From NCBI GenBank assembly GCA_002364975.1, contig DEYT01000101.1, positions 49,498-54,846 of the forward strand: 5,349 nt of DNA, in the 5' to 3' direction. The translations under genes and the position numbers were made by a program. This document shows, piece by piece, positions 1 through 5,349 of this stretch (within the stretch, counting starts at the first letter, position 1; the number at the start of each line of letters is the position of its first letter). The DNA comes from Opitutia bacterium UBA3151 (GTDB lineage Bacteria > Verrucomicrobiota > Verrucomicrobiia > Opitutales > Seribacteraceae). The notes under the pieces are model-generated. The model did not search any database. It was not told the DNA's origin and saw only the letters and a program-made list of their open reading frames with translations.

Positions 1-804
1 CTTCTTGGATGTGAAAACCAGAACCCTGTGGCAGACAGTAAAAGCACAGGTTATAAGCTATCAAAACTACTTCTGGATGAGGAGTACTGGGAAGGCACCT
101 CATCTGAGTTCCAAGAAAGCTTTTTCAATAATGAAGAATTCTTGTTTTGTAAATCCGATACTCAGCTTCCTTATTCCGGATTGATAAAAGTTCGATCCAG
201 AACTGGAATCGTATCTTCCTCTAGCAGCTACGCCATGGGTTCGAGAGACGGTGACTTCTTTGAGTGGCATGAAAATGGAAAGCTCAAGGCGAAGTCTCAG
301 TATAAAGAAGGAATGCGTCATGGGTATTTCTACATTTGGACTGAAACAGGTGACATTTACTCAAGAAAATATTATCAGGATGACTTAGAGGATTTTGGAA
401 GGTTTCCAGACCAGGGATCAATTGAGAGTGGTCAGAGTCTGGAAGCAATTCAGTTGGAAACTTGGGAAGGAAAAGGATCAGAATTTTACCATAAATTTGC
501 CGGGGACCCGAAACGAGGGGGCAGCTTATATATAAGGACAACGGAAGAACCATACAATGGAACTATTACCGCCCTTGATGACCAAGGGAAAAAAGAAGCA
601 TTATTACGCTTTCGCAATGGTAAATATCACGGGACAATCTCCAAATGGAATGAAGATGGGGTACTATGGGAGGAAGGTGAATTTGATCGGGGTGAACTTG
701 TTCAATACTTAATTCTGGATGGCAAACCTTTCAACGGAAGCCGAATCATCGATATTACAGATTCCGATGATACCAGTATGACTAAGCTACTTTTTGGGGA
801 ATAA
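1..804 (+). CDS. MORN-repeat lipoprotein, 5' end outside window
   Basis: The reading frame is open to the left edge. Its first codons read L-L-G-C-E-N-Q-N, a lipobox with the Cys at bases 10-12. I therefore read this as the last bases of a type II signal peptide plus the whole mature lipoprotein (about 264 residues); the GTG at 28 is not the real start. The mature chain is hydrophilic and has no membrane segment. It holds MORN_2/YwqK-type repeats (pattern G-x-aromatic-x-x-W-x-E-x-G-x-L, then Y-x-x-G-x-x-H-G). Counting from the GTG codon, these lie near residues 74-117 and 189-224. A larger unit seems duplicated: W-E-G-x-x-S-E-F at 21 and 146, each followed 27-29 residues later by P-Y-[SN]-G (48 and 175), with a third echo, P-F-N-G, at 234. 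The family is usually annotated 'YwqK family antitoxin-like', but no toxin is visible and the specific role is unknown. It is probably anchored in a membrane facing the periplasm or the outside. It converges on the regulator gene, so no operon link is implied. Confidence 0.85.
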   Translation, partial: LLGCENQNPVADSKSTGYKLSKLLLDEEYWEGTSSEFQESFFNNEEFLFCKSDTQLPYSGLIKVRSRTGIVSSSSSYAMGSRDGDFFEWHENGKLKAKSQYKEGMRHGYFYIWTETGDIYSRKYYQDDLEDFGRFPDQGSIESGQSLEAIQLETWEGKGSEFYHKFAGDPKRGGSLYIRTTEEPYNGTITALDDQGKKEALLRFRNGKYHGTISKWNEDGVLWEEGEFDRGELVQYLILDGKPFNGSRIIDITDSDDTSMTKLLFGE

Positions 805-826
805 AAACCCAGAATCTCAAACATTC

Positions 827-846
827 AAGAGTACAACGGTACTTTT
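827..846. terminator. Possible bidirectional terminator hairpin between convergent genes
   Basis: AAGAGTAC (827-834) pairs with GTACTTTT (839-846) around the four-base loop AACG, giving eight pairs including one G-T. The only T run on the plus strand (843-846) is part of the stem, and the minus-strand readout has no strong T tract, so the stem is short and AT-rich. Support comes mainly from position: it sits in the 57-base gap between the stop codons of two convergent genes, where a shared terminator is expected. Confidence 0.4.
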
Positions 847-861
847 AATCGAAATTAAAAA

Positions 862-2223
862 TTAGTTTTCAATTTCAAAATCTTTAATCTTATTTCTTAG
901 TGTACGGACATTAAGCCCTAACTTTTTCGCCGCATGGGTACGATTTCCGCCACACTTTTTAAGAATTTTTTCGATATGTGATTTTTCAACTTGCTCGATC
1001 GATTCGATTTCAAGATTGGCACCCTCATCCTCTTCATTAGACTTCCCTCTGGGTGTCAAGGGTGCTAACCCGAGAAGGTCCGGTTCGATTTGCTTATTCT
1101 CGTCGGCTAAAATCACCGATCTTTCAACCGCGTTTTCCAACTCCCTCACATTACCCGGCCAAGAATGAACCGTGATTGCTCGCTCACAATTTTTGGAGAA
1201 GGAAACATGATCAAGTCCATGCTTCATCGCATGACGTTGCAGGAAAGTTTTGGCCAATAACATAATGTCTTTACCTCTCTCCCGAAGAGGGGGGACTGCG
1301 ATAGGGAAAACATTGAGCCGGTAATATAAATCTTCCCTAAATTTCCCTTTTTCAACTTCCTCTAAAAGATTTCTATTGGTGGTAGCAATAACTCGGACCT
1401 TCACCTGAATAGTTTTATTACCCCCTACCCGCTCGAATTCTTTTTCTTGTAAAACCCTCAATAGCTTAGCCTGAAGTGCAGAAGAAATCTCACTGATTTC
1501 ATCGAGTAATATGGTTCCACCATCCGCTAATTCAAACCTCCCTTCCCGCCTTTCGGTTGCACCGGTAAAGGATCCTTTTTCATGCCCAAAAAATTCACTC
1601 TCCATCAAAGTTTCAGAAATTGCTGCACAGTTGACTCGAATATAGGGTTGTTTAGCAAGGAGGCTGTTCCGATAAAGTTCTCTAGCTACTAACTCTTTTC
1701 CAGTCCCATTTTTTCCAGTGATCAAAACCGTGGCCTCAGTCTTTGCCACTTTGGCGACTAAAATCTTCAGTTGCTTCACGGGTTCACTTTCACCAATGAT
1801 ATCAGAGGATCGGGTGTCACTTTCTTCGACATAATATTTGGTTACTCTCCGCATTTTATCAAAGGAAGCAACTTTATCGACAACGACTTCAATTTGCTCA
1901 AATGAAAATGGTTTCACCACATAATCAAATGCCCCCATTTGCATACACGACACCGCAGACTCGACTGATCCATAACCGGTCATCATTACAACCATTGGCC
2001 CATCTGCTTTTGCCATTATTTCCTCAAGAAGGTCAGTACCTTCTCCATCCGGCAATCTTAAATCTAAAAAGACTAAATCAAAAGAATCCCTTGCCAAAAT
2101 TTTACGGGCGGATTTAAGATTACCAGCAGAAGCAACAGAATACCTCTTGTTCCGCAACTGCGTTTCTAATGCTTTGCGTATCATCAACTCGTCATCAACA
2201 ACAACTATCTTTTCGATCGCCAT
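862..2223 (-). CDS. Sigma-54-dependent response regulator, NtrC family
   Basis: This 453-residue cytoplasmic transcription activator is full length for the family. The N-terminal receiver domain (1-120) has the acidic pair D10/D11, phospho-acceptor D54 in FLDLRLPDG, T82 and K104. The AAA+ domain (about 140-375) shows Walker A GKNGTGKE (170-177), the sigma-54 contact loop GSFTGA (217-222, canonical GAFTGA), Walker B ending D241-E242, sensor I ATTNR (280-284), the arginine-finger region FREDLYYRLNVF (295-306) and sensor II WPGNVREL (355-362). A Fis-type helix-turn-helix lies at the C terminus (about 422-450; GGNRTHAAKKLG, then VRTLRNKI). By family knowledge, phosphorylation at D54 should drive ATP-dependent opening of sigma-54 promoters. 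The ATG at 2221-2223 gives MAIEKIVVVDD, exactly where receiver domains begin. No kinase gene is adjacent, so its signal and targets are unknown. The helix-turn-helix ending is similar to flagellar and general NtrC-like regulators, which does not settle the regulon. Composition is near 48% GC in a hand-counted stretch (29 of 60 bases, 1141-1200), unlike the gene to its right. Confidence 0.95.
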   Translation of the reverse strand: MAIEKIVVVDDELMIRKALETQLRNKRYSVASAGNLKSARKILARDSFDLVFLDLRLPDGEGTDLLEEIMAKADGPMVVMMTGYGSVESAVSCMQMGAFDYVVKPFSFEQIEVVVDKVASFDKMRRVTKYYVEESDTRSSDIIGESEPVKQLKILVAKVAKTEATVLITGKNGTGKELVARELYRNSLLAKQPYIRVNCAAISETLMESEFFGHEKGSFTGATERREGRFELADGGTILLDEISEISSALQAKLLRVLQEKEFERVGGNKTIQVKVRVIATTNRNLLEEVEKGKFREDLYYRLNVFPIAVPPLRERGKDIMLLAKTFLQRHAMKHGLDHVSFSKNCERAITVHSWPGNVRELENAVERSVILADENKQIEPDLLGLAPLTPRGKSNEEDEGANLEIESIEQVEKSHIEKILKKCGGNRTHAAKKLGLNVRTLRNKIKDFEIEN

Positions 2224-2229
2224 AGAATG

Positions 2230-2259
2230 ATACTAACAAATTGGAACAAATATTGTCGA
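2230..2259 (-). promoter_or_regulatory. Candidate sigma-70-type promoter for the response regulator
   Basis: Read on the minus strand, TCGACA (2259-2254; five of six matches to TTGACA) is followed after 18 bases by TAGTAT (2235-2230; four of six matches to TATAAT). The expected start of transcription would fall at or next to the ATG at 2223, giving a nearly leaderless message. That agrees with the lack of any Shine-Dalgarno sequence before this gene, but the -10 match is mediocre and such matches are common by chance in AT-rich DNA. Confidence 0.3.
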
Positions 2260-2266
2260 ATTCCAA
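2241..2266. repeat. Inverted repeat TTGGAA-N14-TTCCAA in the divergent promoter region
   Basis: Perfect six-base arms lie at 2241-2246 and 2261-2266, with a second, smaller inverted pair ACAA-N3-TTGT (2246-2256) inside. The two centres do not coincide (2253.5 against 2251). The repeat sits in the middle of the 82-base gap between divergent genes, overlapping both candidate promoters, so it could be an operator. It could also be chance in AT-rich DNA. Confidence 0.3.
2242..2256 (+). promoter_or_regulatory. Sigma-54-like -24/-12 element upstream of the glycan genes
   Basis: TGGAAC at 2242-2247 and TTGT at 2253-2256 have the spacing of the consensus TGGCAC-N5-TTGC: the TGG and TTG triplets are exactly 11 bases apart. 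The C after TGG and the final C of the -12 element are replaced, so the key -12 GC reads GT. Transcription would start near 2267, about 40 bases before the ATG at 2306. The adjacent gene encodes a sigma-54 activator, which raises interest, but the imperfect -12 element keeps confidence low. Confidence 0.35.
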
Positions 2267-2267
2267 C

Positions 2268-2273
2268 TATAAT
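2268..2273 (+). promoter_or_regulatory. Perfect TATAAT -10 hexamer upstream of the 722-residue gene
   Basis: TATAAT lies 32 bases before the ATG at 2306. At 17 bases upstream the sequence is AACAAA, not a -35 element; TTGGAA (2241-2246) would need a 21-base spacer. No extended -10 TG precedes it. It is an alternative to the sigma-54-like reading of the same region, and both could be used. Confidence 0.35.
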
Positions 2274-2305
2274 TTTATATGGTGTAATGGAATGAACCAA
2301 AGAAA

Positions 2306-4474
2306 ATGTTTGATCATAGTAAAAAAATAGCAATCGTTACCAAGACTGAAGTTTCAGCAGGAATTACTCTTTGGGTTCCATGGATAATCAAACTAATCCA
2401 AAACCAAAAAAATTCATTGTTCTTGTTGGATCAAATTAAGGAAGATGAAGGCTTCTATAATCCAATCCTCGAAGACCTAGAGGATGTAAAAGAAAATCTT
2501 GATTATAAAAACCTAGAAAATTATGACCTAATCCTCATTGCGGATACTGCGGATCAAATCGGCAACTATCGAATTGAAGATATTGAACCGGGTCGAATCG
2601 CGTGCTTTTTTGCCTACGGAACTCAGCAAACCATTAATAAACAAGCAGAATGCATTCGAAAGTATAAGCTTGCTTACACTCTTTCCGATTTCCTTCCGTC
2701 TGAGATTTCGAGTTTAGTGGGTCGAGACCACTTTAAGCTGATCCTAGAAAAATGTTATTATTTACCCCATATTATCAATTTGAATGAAAATCAAAAGGGA
2801 TCGGGCTCTGTAGACCATTTGATTTATTTATATGATGGAATAGAAAATCAAAATAACAAATATATTGATAAAATATTCCTCGATATTTCAAGAGAACATA
2901 ATAATCTATTTTCTTCTGACATCCGAGGTATTAAATTAAATCAATTAATCAATAATTTAATTGGATGTAAAAAGGTAATAATAAATATTTCATCGCCTCC
3001 ATTCATTCATTTTATTTATGATTTTTGTACAATCCATAAAATTGCCATTACTAATCTTTCCTATGGGAATAAGTTAGCAATTGAAAGAGCTATAATTTCT
3101 AAAAATAAAAGACTACTTCTGAATCTATTTAAGCAAAATGAAGTTAAATCGGTAAAAGAATTAGTAAAAGATATTTTCTCCAAAAGCGAAAATTCGGAAA
3201 CCCTCAATGTGAATATTTCGACCACAGGAAGGGAAGAAACTTTGCTTGCATTACAAGATGCTACAAATAAGGATTCCAGATTACTATCGAAGGTTGTAAA
3301 AAACCAAATCAATGTTCTTGAAGACAACTTGGATGGTTCAAGGAGTAATAATCAGAATCCATTTTCTGTCTTAAAGAAAACCAGTAATCATAGAAACCTT
3401 AATACTGTTTCAAGATTACTTGCAAATTTTGAAGATCATGAACTTCAGCAGGGAATTTATCCGACAATTATAGAAAATTGGATGGATAATACTCTAAACA
3501 TTTATGTTAAAGAAAATAATTCTGATCATTTAATTAATTTTTTCATTTTGATTTCTAATAAATTCAAAAATGAATATTTCGTGAAGATAATCAATAAACT
3601 CTCTGAACCTATCGACCACCGGACTAGAGTAAGGCTCATTCGTTTACTCTGTTTTTCCTTTTTCTCTCAAGGGACTTGGATTGAGTATTCCAACAAGAAT
3701 TATGATTTTAAAAAATGTAACTTAGAAAACGAAATTCTAATTTTAATCTTCCTGTATAGCTCCGATCTTGATTTAGAACATTACCAGCTATTAGAATTAT
3801 TTAATAAAAGTGATAAAAACAGATTTTTTATATTCCTTGAATATATATTACTTAATAATATCCAAATGAATTCAAAAATGATTGAATTCTTCACAAATAA
3901 TTTCAATCATTTATTAGACAATTACGATAGAGAATTATCAGATAATATTCAAATAATTAATCTTATTAACAAAAACGAAAAAAAGGCTCTTTTCACCGAT
4001 CGCATAATCCATTCTTTATCAGGAAAAAATATAAAATTCTTATTTAAAATTAGTATTCATTGTATCGCCAAAAACCAGAAAAAGCAGTTTAATCAAGTCG
4101 TCAAAATTGCTCTGACAATTGACCACCCCAGTCTTAGCTATTTAGAAAAAGTAATTTTATTCTATTTCTATATAGTTTCACGACAGGAGGATCTGGATTT
4201 TTCCATTTTTTCTTCTTTGAGAAATTCCTCGCATCAATTGTGTACTACTGAACTCCATCCTTATTTCTATGTTTCAATTTTTTACTTTTTCTCCTTGGCG
4301 TGTAATCTTCCAGAAATTACTCCAAAAATTCTCAATACAAAATTAAAATATGGTGTATCCGAAATTGATATTCCTGATTTTATTGGGGAAAACATTCATT
4401 CAAAAAATATTCCTCTGGATTTAGTTGAATCTGTATTAAATGAGAATTTAGTAATTTTAGACAAATATTTCTAA
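2306..4474 (+). CDS. Putative GT-B (CgeB-like) glycosyltransferase with long helical C-terminal region
   Basis: I do not recognise this 722-residue protein with certainty. The N-terminal part reads like the first Rossmann half of a GT-B enzyme: strand KIAIVTKTE, a helix with AGITLWVPW, strand SLFLLDQ, later DLILIADT, IACFFAYGTQ and the turn YYLPHIINL (151-159). After a GSGSV linker, residues about 170-250 resemble the second half of CgeB-type glycosyltransferases, with VIINIS (224-229) and FIYDF (236-240) where the family has a conserved 'R-x-F-E' site. An acidic residue survives as D239 but the Arg is missing, so activity is doubtful. A polar linker (about 290-385) leads to some 340 Leu/Ile/Asn/Lys-rich residues that look all-helical, perhaps a solenoid. 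There is no signal peptide or clear membrane anchor, so it is probably cytoplasmic. Sulfotransferase and FkbM neighbours support a glycan role. The ATG at 2306 is chosen because upstream ATGs (2287, 2292) are out of frame; it has no Shine-Dalgarno sequence. Composition is uneven: 26/60 GC at 2581-2640 but 11/60 at 3901-3960. Gene call sure, function about 0.45. Confidence 0.8.
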   Translation: MFDHSKKIAIVTKTEVSAGITLWVPWIIKLIQNQKNSLFLLDQIKEDEGFYNPILEDLEDVKENLDYKNLENYDLILIADTADQIGNYRIEDIEPGRIACFFAYGTQQTINKQAECIRKYKLAYTLSDFLPSEISSLVGRDHFKLILEKCYYLPHIINLNENQKGSGSVDHLIYLYDGIENQNNKYIDKIFLDISREHNNLFSSDIRGIKLNQLINNLIGCKKVIINISSPPFIHFIYDFCTIHKIAITNLSYGNKLAIERAIISKNKRLLLNLFKQNEVKSVKELVKDIFSKSENSETLNVNISTTGREETLLALQDATNKDSRLLSKVVKNQINVLEDNLDGSRSNNQNPFSVLKKTSNHRNLNTVSRLLANFEDHELQQGIYPTIIENWMDNTLNIYVKENNSDHLINFFILISNKFKNEYFVKIINKLSEPIDHRTRVRLIRLLCFSFFSQGTWIEYSNKNYDFKKCNLENEILILIFLYSSDLDLEHYQLLELFNKSDKNRFFIFLEYILLNNIQMNSKMIEFFTNNFNHLLDNYDRELSDNIQIINLINKNEKKALFTDRIIHSLSGKNIKFLFKISIHCIAKNQKKQFNQVVKIALTIDHPSLSYLEKVILFYFYIVSRQEDLDFSIFSSLRNSSHQLCTTELHPYFYVSIFYFFSLACNLPEITPKILNTKLKYGVSEIDIPDFIGENIHSKNIPLDLVESVLNENLVILDKYF

Positions 4475-4498
4475 TTCATATCTTTCTGTTCAGTTCAT

Positions 4499-4524
4499 TC
4501 TCTACCATAATACTTTATCTCTAC
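4499..4524 (+). repeat. Short direct repeat TCTCTAC in the gap before the sulfotransferase
   Basis: TCTCTAC occurs at 4499-4505 and 4518-4524, both followed by a YAT triplet, 19 bases apart start to start. The 73-base gap (4475-4547) is pyrimidine-rich on the plus strand and holds no terminator hairpin, so transcription probably continues from the large gene into the sulfotransferase. The repeat may mean nothing. Confidence 0.2.
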
Positions 4525-4547
4525 TATTGAATCGGTTTCCTTCTACG

Positions 4548-5186
4548 ATGATTAGTCACCCATTCAAATTCATATATTCTCATATCCCAAAATGTGCAGG
4601 AACTACCATTGAAGTTGCTCTTAAAAATCATGCATCCCCATCCTCAGGAAACGAACTTGCAAAAGAGAATAAGTGGTGGAGGAATAAAAGACTTTTTGAA
4701 CTTTATTCTGAAAATCCAAGTTATTTTAAATTTTCTTTTACCAGAAATCCCTTCGAAAGGATAGTGTCAGCGTTTACATTCTTTACGAATAACAATATCT
4801 CTTTCAAAAATTTTGTTTTGGAGATCGAGCTTTTTTTAGATCACAATCCTCAAGATATTTTTAAAGAAGTTGATCATAACTTTTGTTTTAATCCATCGGT
4901 ACAAAAAACTTTCATGCCTTTAAACGACGCACTTTTGGGCTACCATGTATTACCACAAAATTATTACATTTCACCCAAATTTGATTTTATAGGTAAAGTG
5001 GAAAACCTTCAGAATGACTTTGATCAGGTGTGTGAGAGCATAGGACTAGATAAGATTAAATTACCCAATTTGAACCAAAGTTCACACCTGCACTATACTT
5101 CATATTACGACCTAGAATCACGCAATATTGTGGAGAATTTATATCAGGAAGATTTGATTCAATTTAAATATAATTTTGATGCTTAG
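4548..5186 (+). CDS. Sulfotransferase family 2-type carbohydrate sulfotransferase
   Basis: This gene encodes a 212-residue PAPS-dependent sulfotransferase that should move a sulfate group onto a sugar hydroxyl. The 5'-phosphosulfate-binding loop is HIPKCAGTT (12-20, with K15) directly after the first strand FKFIYS. The 3'-phosphate-binding motif is FSFTRNPFERIVSAF (62-76; R66 and S74 are the expected contacts). The C-terminal half carries the family's FIGKVENLQNDF segment. There is no signal peptide or membrane anchor, unlike eukaryotic Golgi homologues, so it works in the cytoplasm, probably on a lipid- or nucleotide-linked glycan. I prefer the ATG at 4548; an in-frame TTG at 4527 would add seven residues (LNRFPST) that lie outside the conserved fold. 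Neither start has a Shine-Dalgarno sequence. It lies 73 bases after the large gene without a terminator and overlaps the FkbM gene by 8 bases, so it is probably in one operon. Family assignment is firm; the acceptor is unknown. Confidence 0.9.
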   Translation: MISHPFKFIYSHIPKCAGTTIEVALKNHASPSSGNELAKENKWWRNKRLFELYSENPSYFKFSFTRNPFERIVSAFTFFTNNNISFKNFVLEIELFLDHNPQDIFKEVDHNFCFNPSVQKTFMPLNDALLGYHVLPQNYYISPKFDFIGKVENLQNDFDQVCESIGLDKIKLPNLNQSSHLHYTSYYDLESRNIVENLYQEDLIQFKYNFDA

Positions 5187-5349
5187 TTTAAAAGATTGCA
5201 TCGAGGTTTACAGTCACAAGGGCGTCATCCATGTTGGGGCAAACAGCGGGCAAGAAAGGGATTTGTACCATAACCTTGGAAAACTCGTATATTGGATCGA
5301 ATCAGACCCAAATATTTATCCAAAACTTGAAGAGAATATTGAGGGTTTT
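5179..5349 (+). CDS. FkbM-family SAM-dependent methyltransferase, 3' end outside window
   Basis: An open frame starts at the ATG at 5179-5181 and runs off the right edge, giving 57 residues. It shows the Rossmann SAM-binding motif I, VIHVGANSGQE (16-26), followed by strand VYWIESDP (37-44), in which E41 is the acidic residue expected to hold the ribose of SAM; a helix IYPKLEENI follows. This order is typical of FkbM methyltransferases, which O-methylate sugars in polysaccharides and secondary metabolites. The start is well fixed: no other in-frame ATG lies nearby, and the motif begins at the usual distance. The ATG overlaps the sulfotransferase stop (ATGCTTAG, 8 bases), which implies translational coupling. 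No Shine-Dalgarno sequence precedes it. The full family domain is several times longer than what is visible, so intactness cannot be judged. Confidence 0.88.
   Translation, partial: MLSLKDCIEVYSHKGVIHVGANSGQERDLYHNLGKLVYWIESDPNIYPKLEENIEGF

Noticed and set aside
100..553. Two minus-strand frames (100-321 and 284-553) under the lipoprotein gene
   Set aside because: They overlap a real gene with clear repeats and show no domain.
28..804. MORN/YwqK-type protein as the antitoxin half of a toxin-antitoxin pair
   Set aside because: The label comes from family naming only; no toxin-like gene is adjacent and the lipobox argues for an exported lipoprotein.
1902..2117. 71-residue plus-strand frame opposite the receiver domain
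   Set aside because: It is antisense to a well-conserved domain and has Pro/Leu/His-rich composition typical of shadow frames.
3061..3327. 88-residue open frame on the minus strand
   Set aside because: It lies wholly inside the 722-residue gene, is Ser/Leu/Phe-rich as expected from the antisense of a Lys/Asn-rich gene, and shows no recognisable motif.
4180..4310. Possible membrane segments near the C terminus of the 722-residue protein
   Set aside because: The aromatic-rich hydrophobic stretches (such as VILFYFYIV) are short and sit among amphipathic helices; a packed helical repeat explains them better than membrane spans.
4483..4511. Promoter before the sulfotransferase (CATAAT at 4506-4511)
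   Set aside because: The hexamer 17 bases upstream (TTTCTG) is a poor -35 element, and the AT-rich gap makes a chance -10 match likely.

Overview
The window holds five protein-coding genes, two of them cut by the window edges. There are no RNA genes, CRISPR arrays, insertion sequences or attachment sites that I can see. The host looks like a Gram-negative bacterium of moderate to low GC. A MORN-repeat lipoprotein, an NtrC-type sigma-54 activator and starts without clear Shine-Dalgarno sequences would fit the Verrucomicrobiota or a related group. That assignment is a low-confidence impression from gene style, not from a marker gene.

Left part (1-861): the tail of a plus-strand gene for a lipoprotein with MORN-type repeats. 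The first four codons in the window read LLGC, a lipobox, so the real start lies upstream of the window. The gene converges on the next one, and a short hairpin between them (827-846) may end transcription from both sides.

Middle (862-2305): a complete minus-strand gene for a sigma-54-dependent response regulator (receiver, AAA+, Fis-type helix-turn-helix). No histidine kinase lies beside it. The 82-base divergent gap to its right carries a sigma-54-like -24/-12 element with correct spacing, a perfect TATAAT hexamer, a TTGGAA/TTCCAA inverted repeat, and a candidate minus-strand promoter. It is a possible control region for both divergent genes.

Right part (2306-5349): three co-directional plus-strand genes. 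They encode a 722-residue protein whose N-terminal third resembles a degenerate GT-B (CgeB-like) glycosyltransferase and whose long C-terminal part is helical and unrecognised; a PAPS-dependent sulfotransferase; and the first 57 codons of an FkbM-family methyltransferase whose start overlaps the sulfotransferase stop by 8 bases. Together they look like the start of a surface-glycan (polysaccharide or glycoprotein) synthesis and decoration cluster: sugar transfer, sulfation, methylation. The large gene has very uneven base composition, with stretches far poorer in GC than the regulator next door, which suggests transfer or mosaic origin. A working hypothesis is that the regulator controls the glycan cluster through the sigma-54-like site; nothing in the sequence proves it.
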